This document shows, piece after piece, positions 17,577 through 24,698 of a stretch of DNA of 64,000 nt. Source of the DNA: Lysobacterales bacterium (GTDB lineage: Bacteria > Pseudomonadota > Gammaproteobacteria > Xanthomonadales > Xanthomonadaceae). The position numbers and the translations under genes were made by a program. How positions within the stretch are numbered: the stretch's first letter is position 1; each line of letters opens with the position of its first letter. The stretch is from the NCBI GenBank assembly GCA_016718605.1, contig JADKCY010000003.1, forward strand, positions 1,314,627-1,378,626, in the 5' to 3' direction. The notes beneath the pieces were generated by a model that ran no database searches, was not told the DNA's origin, and saw only the letters and a list, made by a program, of their open reading frames with translations.

Positions 17577-17977
17577 GTGGTCTCGGGGTAGAACCCGTTT
17601 ATGCACGTGCGGCATCGCCTTCACCAGTAGTCGAGAACAATGCCTCTGCAGTCCGTTCAAGTTGACGTTTTCAGGCATCGCAACCCAGCGAGGCGGTGCC
17701 TTTCGGCGCCATCTCAGCTGACATGTTCTACGAGCCTAGCTACGACAAGGTGTTGCGACAGATGGTCGAATGGGTTGTGACACATGAGGGAACGGTATTG
17801 GATGCGGTTCTGGCACGACGCAACGCGCGGATTCATGGATTCCAACGAACGGGTAGCCGGATTCAAGAACGAATCGAGAACTTCGCGCAACAGCTGTTCA
17901 AAGCCACCGAGGAACCCGGCGGGACCTTCTATTGGCCTCGTGAGCTTGAGCCGTACGAGGAAATATCTTTCCTTTGA
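17577..17977 (+). pseudogene. C-terminal remnant of a DUF3320-type (helicase-associated) protein
   Basis: The reading frame ending at 17977 contains MFYEPSYDKVLRQMVEWVV, then LDAVLARRNARIHGFQRTGS, then TFYWPRELEP. This is the pattern I know from DUF3320 domains at the C-terminus of very large DUF4011/helicase proteins ('FYEPSY...LRQMV..VV..EGP...VL.RRIAR.HGFQR.G'). Upstream it continues in frame to about 17577 but meets a TGA at 17663; the rest, including all helicase motifs, is missing. The 93-aa frame from GTG 17696 could still be translated, but I read it as a remnant cut off near the IS3 fragment. Confidence 0.55.
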
Positions 17978-18029
17978 GCGCCAGCAAATGGCTGCCAAGC
18001 AGCAGTGTCATCCAGGGAGGGAATAAAGA

Positions 18030-18908
18030 ATGGCGAGACGCAAAAAAACCAGCACGGCTGACGACCTGCTGGAATTTGTGGCAATGCTGCCCTGGTGGGC
18101 CGGCGTGCTGCTGGCGCTGGTGAGCTACTTCGTGCTTCACCACATCGCATCTCAACCGGTGGTGGCGCACACGCAGCCCGGTCAAATGGGCGCGATGGTC
18201 ACTCAGTCTATCTGGAAATCGCTGGCCACTGTTGGCCAGTACTTCGTTCCTTTCATTTGCTTGCTGGGTGCGGTCACGTCTGCCTGGCGGCGCCGAGAGC
18301 GAAAGAACCTGGTGGGTGATGTGGCCAGGAGCCAGGCGACCGACGCGCTCGATGGCATGAGCTGGCGCGAGTTCGAAATGCTGGTGGGGGAAGGCTTTCG
18401 GTTGCAGGGCTACCAGGTGGTGGAAACCGGGGGCGCTGGTGCGGACGGCGGCGTGGACCTCGTGCTCACCAAGCCGGGCAAGAGCGGCGGCGAAAAGTTT
18501 CTCGTGCAGTGCAAGCAGTGGCGCGCCTACAAGGTGGGCGTGGACGTGGTGCGCGAGCTGTACGGGGTGATGGCTGCAAAGGGCGCCACCGGCGGGTTCG
18601 TGGTGACCTCGGGGCGGTTCACCGAGGAGGCGATCAGCTTTGCCAGCGGCCGCAACGTGACACTGGTTGATGGGCCGAAACTGCACGGGCTGCTGCGGCA
18701 AGCCCAGGCGGGAGCCGAGCGCTCGCCTGCTCAGAAGCCTGCTGTGTCGGTGGGTCACGCCCCAGCTTCATCCGCTCAGGCGCTGGCTTGTCCTCTGTGC
18801 GCGAAGCCGATGGTTCGGCGCACTGCCAAACGCGGTGCCAACGCTGGCAATGAGTTCTGGGGCTGCACCGGTTACCCGGCCTGCCGTGGCACGCGCCCGA
18901 TCAACTGA
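18030..18908 (+). CDS. Membrane-anchored Mrr-type restriction endonuclease with C4 zinc ribbon
   Basis: A GGAGGG precedes the start. Two transmembrane helices are at about residues 22-40 and 68-86. An Mrr-family PD-(D/E)xK nuclease domain follows: SWREFEMLVGEGFRLQGYQV, then the catalytic core with Asp143 (ADGGVDLVL) and Gln160-x-Lys162 (VQCKQW). After a linker, a topoisomerase-type C4 zinc ribbon closes the protein (CPLCAKPMV, then GCTGYPACRGT). Mrr-family nucleases cleave modified or foreign DNA. Only 14 bases separate it from the SF2 helicase gene, so the two form an operon and probably a functional unit. Confidence 0.85.
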   Translation: MARRKKTSTADDLLEFVAMLPWWAGVLLALVSYFVLHHIASQPVVAHTQPGQMGAMVTQSIWKSLATVGQYFVPFICLLGAVTSAWRRRERKNLVGDVARSQATDALDGMSWREFEMLVGEGFRLQGYQVVETGGAGADGGVDLVLTKPGKSGGEKFLVQCKQWRAYKVGVDVVRELYGVMAAKGATGGFVVTSGRFTEEAISFASGRNVTLVDGPKLHGLLRQAQAGAERSPAQKPAVSVGHAPASSAQALACPLCAKPMVRRTAKRGANAGNEFWGCTGYPACRGTRPIN

Positions 18909-18922
18909 TACCAAGGACAACG

Positions 18923-21900
18923 ATGGCATTGCCCGATGGCCTATATGACCTGTTGTTGACCGAGGGGCTGGCCCGCTCGCTGGCCACCCTCGACCCGTCA
19001 CGGGCCGATGTCTCGGCGCTCAAGGGCGGAGCAGCCGAGTTCCTGGCCGACGTCATCACCCGCCAGCTATCGACCATCCTCGACGATGTGTCTGGCGACG
19101 AGGCCGAGAAAGCGAAGCGACAACTCGAACTGGTGAATGGCCTGCTGGTGATGCTGCGTCAGCGGCTCGCAGGGAGCAGCGCGGACGGTACCTCTGCGGC
19201 CGGCGAAGTGGTGGACCTGGTGGCGCCGCCGTTGCGGGTCCTCAGGGCCGTGCAGCGCGACCAGCAGTTCCCAGTGTCGCCAGAGATTGGGCTGGGCGTT
19301 CCCTGGCTGTTCACGGCCGGCAAAGGCTCGCCTTCGCTGCTGCACGAGATTCGTCGCGAGCTGGCATCGAGCGATCAGGTGGACATACTGGTCAGCTTCA
19401 TCACCGTCTCTGGCGTACGCAAGCTGCAGGATGTGCTGCAGCAGGTCACGGCCAAGGGTGCGCAGCAAGATGGGCAGGCGCCACCGAAGACACGCCTGCG
19501 CATCCTCACCACCACGTACACCGGTGCGACCGAGGCACGTGCGTTGGACGAGCTGGCGCGACTGCCGGGGTGTGAGGTCCGCGTGTCGCTGGATGGCCGA
19601 CGCACCCGTCTGCATGCCAAGGCCTGGCTGTTCCAGCGCAAGACCGGTTTTGGTTCGGCGTATGTCGGCAGCGCCAACCTCTCGGGTGCCGCGCTGACCG
19701 GCGGGCTGGAGTGGACGGTCAAGCTGACCCAGCGCGCGCAAGAGGCGCTGTTCGCACGCGCGGTGGCTCACTTCGAGACGCTGTGGGCGGACAGTGAGTT
19801 TCAGAGCTACGACCCGGACAACGTCGAACACCGGCAGGCACTGGCGGCGGCGCTGGGTCGCGAGTCGTTCGGCGGCGAGCCCTCTGCCCCGATCAGCTTT
19901 TTCGACCTGCAGCCCAAGACCTACCAGCAGGAAATGCTGGAGCAGTTGAGCACCGAGCGCGCCCACGGTCGAAACCGAAACCTGTTGGTGGCGGCCACCG
20001 GCACGGGCAAGACGGTGGTGGCCGCGTTCGACTACCGGAACACCTGCCGCATCGAGGGTGGGCGCCCTCGCCTGCTGTTTGTGGCCCACCGGGAGGAAAT
20101 CCTGCGCCAGGCCATGCGCACCTACCGCGAGGTGCTGCGCGATCCCGAGTTCGGCGATCTGCTCACGGGGAGCCACCAACCCGAACGCTGGGACCACCTG
20201 TTCGCCACCATCGACAGCGTGGCCAGCCGCGATCTGGTAGCCACCGTCGGCGCCGACCACTGGCACACGGTGGTGGTGGATGAGTGCCACCGCCTGGCGG
20301 CCGATCGGTTTGATGCATTTGCCAATGCCGTTCGCCCCTGTGTATTGCTCGGGTTGACGGCGACGCCTGAGCGCAGCGATGGACAACCCATCGCGCCGTA
20401 TTTCGATTCGCGGCCAGATGGCAGTCCAGCAGTCGAATTGCGTCTGTGGCATGCGCTGGACCTGCAGTTGCTGGCGCCGTTCGAGTACTACGCCTGCGAC
20501 GACGGCACCGACTTTTCGGAAGTGCCATGGGACCGGCCGGGCGAACGCGAGGCGGTGGACAACCTGGTCACCGGCAACGACGTGCGCGCCAAGCTGGTCA
20601 TCAAGGAATGGCGCCGTTTGGCGTCCAATGCGCGGCAGTCGCGAGCCATTGTTTTCTGTGTGTCGGTGGCGCACGCCGAGTTCATGACCGATTGGCTCAA
20701 CCGCGCGGGTCTGCCGGCGGCCTGCGTGGTTGGCACGACAGCATCAGAAGAACGGCGCCGAGCACCACAGCGCTTAACCAGCGGTGAGTTATGCGCGCTG
20801 GTCACAGTGGACCTCTACAACGAGGGCATCGACTTGCCGATGGTGGACACGCTGTTGCTGCTGCGCCCCACTCAGAGCCCGGTGCTGTTCCAGCAACAGA
20901 TCGGTCGCGGCCTGCGTTTGGCCCCCGGCAAGGAGAGTTGCCTGGTGCTCGACTTCGTCGGACAGCATCGCGCCGAGTTCCGGTTCGACCGCCTGTTGTC
21001 GAGCCTCACCGGCTTGTCGCGTCGCGAACTGGTGGATGGCGTTGAGAACGGCTTCGGCAGCTTGCCGCCCGGTTGCCACATCCACCTGCAGCGCCAGACG
21101 CGAGAACAGGTGCTGCAAGGCCTGCGATCCCTGACGTCCCAGAACTGGCGCCGTTTGAAGACCGAGCTGCAGACCTATGCGGCGCTGCGTGGCCGATCGT
21201 CGATTCAACTGGCCGACTTCCTGCACGACCAGGCACTGGAGCTGGAAGACATCTACCGCACCGGTACCGGACAAGGTCGTAGCGGCTGGACATCGCTCAA
21301 GCGCGATGCAGGACTGATCGTCGCAGAGCCCGTACCTGAAGAGGACTACTTCAGCCGCCGCTTTGGTGACCTGCTGCATGTGGATGATCCGCGCCGTCTC
21401 GACGTAATGACGGCTGTGGGTTCGCGCCAAGGGAGTTCACCAGCACTCAATGCAGAGGACGCGCTGGGCGTGCAGATGCTGGCCTATCAGATCGATGGAC
21501 GCCACGAGCAAGCAGCGGGGCATGAAGCCTTCCTGGAGCGCATGGAGGCTCACCCAGCCATCGCGGCCGAGCTGGTGGAGCTGTCTGCCCTTCTGCAGGC
21601 CCGCAGCACCTTGGGCGCGCATCCGGTACCCGGTCTCGACGACACACCCTTGTGCCTGCATGCGGGTTATGGGGCTCGTGAAATTCTCACTGCGGTGGGC
21701 TGGCTGACCGCGTCGCGCCGCGTGCCGTTCCAGGCCGGCACCTTGTCGTTGCTCAGCCGCCAGACCGAACTGCTGTTCGTTACGCTCGACAAGAGCGAGG
21801 GCTACCACGACCGCATCGCGTATCACGACTACGCGATCAGCGCCGAGCGCTTTCACTGGCAATCCCAGAACAGCGCGGGACCGGACACGCCTGGCGGTCG

Positions 21901-22099
21901 GCGCTATCTCGAAAGCGCGACCAATGGATGGCAGTTCCAGCTCTTCGTGAGACCGCGCAAGGGCGAGGCCTACCGTGCCTGCGGCCCGGTCACGCTGGAA
22001 TCGGCCGAGGGCAACCGCCCGATGAGCATCGTCTGGCGGTTGCAGACACCGCTGCCGGCGCGGCTATTCCGAGAGTTCAGTGTGCTGCGCGGTGTGTAG
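18923..22099 (+). CDS. PLD-domain SF2 helicase with C-terminal DUF3427 domain, 1058 aa
   Basis: Residues about 125-270 are a phospholipase-D-like domain with an HxK motif (LHAKAWLF, His231/Lys233) and GSANLSGAA. An SF2 helicase core follows: Walker A ATGTGKT (358-364), DECH box (453-456), motif III-like LTATPERS (478) and motif VI QQIGRGLR (658-665). The last ~370 residues correspond to DUF3427. The protein is expected to be an ATP-driven DNA translocase with a nuclease-like PLD module. It lies directly after the Mrr-type nuclease and ahead of a small ORF. Such genes are common in defence islands; the mode of action of this pair is not known to me. Confidence 0.85.
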   Translation: MALPDGLYDLLLTEGLARSLATLDPSRADVSALKGGAAEFLADVITRQLSTILDDVSGDEAEKAKRQLELVNGLLVMLRQRLAGSSADGTSAAGEVVDLVAPPLRVLRAVQRDQQFPVSPEIGLGVPWLFTAGKGSPSLLHEIRRELASSDQVDILVSFITVSGVRKLQDVLQQVTAKGAQQDGQAPPKTRLRILTTTYTGATEARALDELARLPGCEVRVSLDGRRTRLHAKAWLFQRKTGFGSAYVGSANLSGAALTGGLEWTVKLTQRAQEALFARAVAHFETLWADSEFQSYDPDNVEHRQALAAALGRESFGGEPSAPISFFDLQPKTYQQEMLEQLSTERAHGRNRNLLVAATGTGKTVVAAFDYRNTCRIEGGRPRLLFVAHREEILRQAMRTYREVLRDPEFGDLLTGSHQPERWDHLFATIDSVASRDLVATVGADHWHTVVVDECHRLAADRFDAFANAVRPCVLLGLTATPERSDGQPIAPYFDSRPDGSPAVELRLWHALDLQLLAPFEYYACDDGTDFSEVPWDRPGEREAVDNLVTGNDVRAKLVIKEWRRLASNARQSRAIVFCVSVAHAEFMTDWLNRAGLPAACVVGTTASEERRRAPQRLTSGELCALVTVDLYNEGIDLPMVDTLLLLRPTQSPVLFQQQIGRGLRLAPGKESCLVLDFVGQHRAEFRFDRLLSSLTGLSRRELVDGVENGFGSLPPGCHIHLQRQTREQVLQGLRSLTSQNWRRLKTELQTYAALRGRSSIQLADFLHDQALELEDIYRTGTGQGRSGWTSLKRDAGLIVAEPVPEEDYFSRRFGDLLHVDDPRRLDVMTAVGSRQGSSPALNAEDALGVQMLAYQIDGRHEQAAGHEAFLERMEAHPAIAAELVELSALLQARSTLGAHPVPGLDDTPLCLHAGYGAREILTAVGWLTASRRVPFQAGTLSLLSRQTELLFVTLDKSEGYHDRIAYHDYAISAERFHWQSQNSAGPDTPGGRRYLESATNGWQFQLFVRPRKGEAYRACGPVTLESAEGNRPMSIVWRLQTPLPARLFREFSVLRGV

Positions 22100-22141
22100 T
22101 GACAGGGTAGAGTTCTTCCATCGCACGATCTGGACTTCGAC

Positions 22142-22405
22142 ATGTACGATGAACACGACCTCATTGATTCCCCACTGAACCAGACCTACACGGCCGATGG
22201 GCGTTCGGTCGAAATCCACATCTACCGCATGCCGAACACCGGCTGGACGCTTGAGGTGGTGGATGACCTGAACAACTCCACGGTATGGGACGGGGAGTTC
22301 GCGACGGACCAGGAAGCACTGGACACGGCCATGGCCGAGATCAACGCAGAAGGCATTGACGCCTTCATCGCAAGTCCGAGTCCGCCGGACCAACCCACGC
22401 ACTGA
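22142..22405 (+). CDS. Small acidic hypothetical protein, 87 aa
   Basis: It starts 42 bases after the helicase gene and is probably in the same operon. It is acidic with protein-like composition (SVEIHIYRMPNTGWTLEVVD, then DLNNSTVWDGEF, then a helix FATDQEALDTAMAEINAEG). There are no cysteines, signal peptide or membrane segment. The alternating strands and helix resemble a small alpha/beta accessory domain, but I do not recognise the family. Confidence 0.6.
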   Translation: MYDEHDLIDSPLNQTYTADGRSVEIHIYRMPNTGWTLEVVDDLNNSTVWDGEFATDQEALDTAMAEINAEGIDAFIASPSPPDQPTH

Positions 22406-22660
22406 ACAGGAACGGGCAAGACGTTGCCGTTCGTCAGCGAAGTGAAGTCGATGGCGCCAAGCCACACAAGCAACGGCTTATCGTTGCTTGACCATCACAA
22501 AACCAAGACTCGAGAAGTCGCAACCGCCGGGATGGTGATTCCTGTCGTCGTGGGCGTTTTCTGGTCTGTTGAAGAACCCACAGCGCTGCCGCTGTTTACC
22601 CCACGGACTCCGGAAAGAAAAACGGGTTAGCTCATTCCTGATCTTCCCCGTTGATTTTAT

Positions 22661-22710
22661 TGGTCGGCGTGGCGGGATTCGAACTCGAGACCCCTTGCAC
22701 CCCATCCAAG
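22661..22710 (-). other. 3' half of a tRNA-Pro(GGG) gene (integration scar / att site)
   Basis: Read on the minus strand, the 50 bases form a tRNA from position 27 to the CCA end: anticodon stem CTTGG, loop ATGGGGT (anticodon GGG), stem GCAAG, GGGTC variable region, T loop TTCGAAT, acceptor CACGCCG, A, CCA. The D arm and 5' acceptor are absent, one anticodon-stem pair (31-39) is mismatched, and two T-stem pairs are broken, so it is not functional. Displaced tRNA 3' ends of this kind mark the far end of elements integrated by tyrosine recombinases. No complete tRNA-Pro is present in the window. Confidence 0.75.
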
Positions 22711-22877
22711 GTAAGCAAGGTGGCCTTGCCACGTATCAGGCATCCCAACTGCAATGGTGGGATCGGCATCCAGCTCTTGGCGTGCATTAGACCCACCTGA
22801 TTGTAGAGCCTGCAGTAGTGTCCGAGGCCATCCGAAAAGGCGTCGAGGCCCTCGATCGCAACGTCGTAGTCAAATCC

Positions 22878-22929
22878 GTGCCCATCCCGTGCCCACATTT
22901 TGGGCACGGAATGGGCACAAAATGGGCAC
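22878..22929. repeat. Phased array of five GTGCCCA/TGGGCAC heptamers
   Basis: GTGCCCA occurs at 22878 and 22889, and its reverse complement TGGGCAC at 22901, 22912 and 22923. Spacings are 11, 12, 11 and 11 bases, so the sites lie on one face of the helix and switch orientation in the middle. The setting, between a tRNA-Pro scar and tRNA-Met at the edge of an accessory island, suggests arm-type integrase sites or another cooperative protein-binding array. No integrase gene is present nearby. Confidence 0.6.
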
Positions 22930-22970
22930 GGCGGCCGATTTGAACGCGCTGGACTCACGCCGTCGGGCAC

Positions 22971-22996
22971 AAAAAAACCCGCGTTTTCGCGGGTTT
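22971..22996 (-). terminator. Rho-independent terminator downstream of tRNA-Met
   Basis: On the minus strand a GC-rich hairpin (ACCCGCG, AAAA loop, CGCGGGT) is followed by seven T residues. It starts a few bases past the tRNA-Met 3' end. Confidence 0.85.
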
Positions 22997-23001
22997 AGTG
23001 G

Positions 23002-23078
23002 TGGTGGCTATGGGTGGACTCGAACCACCGACCCCAGCATTATGAGTGCTGTGCTCTAACCGGCTGAGCTACATAGCC
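23002..23078 (-). tRNA. tRNA-Met (CAT)
   Basis: The 77-nt cloverleaf on the minus strand starts GGCTATGTAGCTCAG and has the anticodon loop CTCATAA (anticodon CAT), T loop TTCGAGT, and an acceptor pairing GGCTATG with CATAGCC, ending ACCA with CCA encoded. The 5' G:C pair at the acceptor end and overall similarity to elongator tRNA-Met favour the elongator over the initiator. A terminator follows immediately. Confidence 0.95.
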
Positions 23079-23204
23079 ATCGCCGCTCTGCGGGAGCGGG
23101 CCGCGTATTCTCCGCGTTGTGCTGGCGAGGGTCAAGACGTGGGTCGCGCGGCGCTTGGATTTCGCCCGCGTGTCTTGCCTTCGCGGATTTCGAAGGCGGC
23201 TTGC

Positions 23205-24590
23205 TTAGTCCACCCGTCGAACGCGAAAGCTGCGGCCTTTGATCTTGCCGGCGCGCAGGCGTTGCAGGGCGAGGTCGGCGAGTTTGCGTTGGATGGCGAC
23301 GAAGGATCGCGTCGGGAAGATGTCGATCTTGCCGATGTCGTCCGCTGCCAGTCCAGCGTCGCCGGTCAAGGCACCGACAATGTCGCCGGGCCGCAGTTTG
23401 TCGGTTTTGCCCGCATCAATGCGCAGGGTGATCATTGCTGGCGGGGGTGGCGGTGCGGCGCTGCGCGCCGAGGCAGCGATGTCGCGCAGCCAGCGCAAGG
23501 GACCACCGAGTGCATCTTCCAGCGCCAGCGCTCGCGGCATTTCGGCGGGTGTGACCAGACTGAGGGCCAGCCCTGTCTTGCCAGCGCGGCCGGTGCGACC
23601 GATGCGATGGGTGTAGACCTCCACATCGTGAGGCAGCTCCAGATTGATGACGGCGGCGAGGTCGTCGATATCGAGCCCACGCGCGGCCACGTCGCTGGCG
23701 ACCAGCACGCGGGCGCTGCGGTTGGCAAAGCGCAGCAGCACTTCTTCGCGATCGCGCTGTTCCATGTCGCCGTGCAGGGCGAGTGCACTGTAGCCGCGCT
23801 CGACAAGGATGCTGGCGACGTCGTCGGTGTCGCGACGGGTGTTGCAGAACACCACACTCGAGGCGGGTTTGAAGTGCGCCATCACAGCGAGCAGAGTGTC
23901 GCTGCGTTTGCTGTGCGCGGTTTCGATGAAATGTTGGGTGATCGCAGACTGCTGCACCAGCGAGGATTCAACCTCGACGCGCTCGGGGTTGCGCAGCAGG
24001 TTTTGCGCCAGCGCGACGATGGGCTCGGGAAAGGTGGCGGAGAACAACAGACTTTGCCGATCGCCGGCGGTGCGTGCGCTGATCTCGCGAATGGCAGGCT
24101 CGAAGCCCATGTCGAGCATGCGATCGGCTTCATCCAGCACCAGCGTCTTGACGCCGCCGAGATGCAGCACCTTCTTGCGCATCAGCTCCTGCACACGGCC
24201 CGGTGTGCCAACCACGATCTGCGGGTCATGTGCCTGCAGTGAGGCCAATTGCGGCGCCAATGCGGTGCCGCCACACAGGGTCGAGAGTTTCAGATTGGGG
24301 ATGCCCAGCGCGAGTTTGCGCAGTTCGCGACTGACCTGTTCGGCCAATTCGCGGGTGGGACACAGCACCAACGCTTGGGCACGAATCAGGTTGGGATCGA
24401 TGCGCGCCAGCAAGGCCAGCCCAAACGCTACCGTTTTGCCACTGCCGGTCGGTGCTTGGGCAATCAGATCGCGGCCAGCCAAGGCAAATGGCAAGGCAGC
24501 GGCCTGGATCGGTGTCGGCTGGGTGTAGTTGAGGGCCGCAAGGCCGGTGCGAAGGGTGGCGTCGAGGCCAAGGTCATCAAAACTGTGCAT
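23205..24590 (-). CDS. dbpA: ATP-dependent RNA helicase DbpA
   Basis: A DEAD-box core is complete: Q-motif region (YTQPTPIQ), Walker A APTGSGKT, PTRELAEQ, TPGRVQEL, DEAD box VLDEADRML, SAT (LFSATFPE) and HRIGRTGRAG. The C-terminal domain (about residues 385-461: ITLRIDAGKTDKLRPGDIVG, IGKIDIFPTRSFVAI, KGRSFRVRR) is the DbpA RNA-binding domain that targets 23S rRNA hairpin 92 for 50S assembly. The start is ATG 24590 (MHSFDDLGL); the frame extends 22 codons further, but family alignment favours this start. Length (461 aa) matches E. coli DbpA (457 aa). Confidence 0.92.
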   Translation of the reverse strand: MHSFDDLGLDATLRTGLAALNYTQPTPIQAAALPFALAGRDLIAQAPTGSGKTVAFGLALLARIDPNLIRAQALVLCPTRELAEQVSRELRKLALGIPNLKLSTLCGGTALAPQLASLQAHDPQIVVGTPGRVQELMRKKVLHLGGVKTLVLDEADRMLDMGFEPAIREISARTAGDRQSLLFSATFPEPIVALAQNLLRNPERVEVESSLVQQSAITQHFIETAHSKRSDTLLAVMAHFKPASSVVFCNTRRDTDDVASILVERGYSALALHGDMEQRDREEVLLRFANRSARVLVASDVAARGLDIDDLAAVINLELPHDVEVYTHRIGRTGRAGKTGLALSLVTPAEMPRALALEDALGGPLRWLRDIAASARSAAPPPPPAMITLRIDAGKTDKLRPGDIVGALTGDAGLAADDIGKIDIFPTRSFVAIQRKLADLALQRLRAGKIKGRSFRVRRVD

Positions 24591-24698
24591 GCGCCATCTT
24601 CGCAGCTTTGCCCTGCATAGACACGCAATGCGCGCTCGACGCGTGCTGACCTGCATGCACTGTTACCATCGCCCGCTCGTGATCCGGGGAGGGACGCG

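Noticed and set aside
22410..22434. Stem-loop after the 87-aa ORF as a terminator
   Set aside because: The stem has a bulge and no T-tract follows.
22878..22929. Heptamer array considered as a CRISPR array
   Set aside because: Units are 7 bp with 4-bp gaps and mixed orientation; there are no spacers of constant length and no cas genes.
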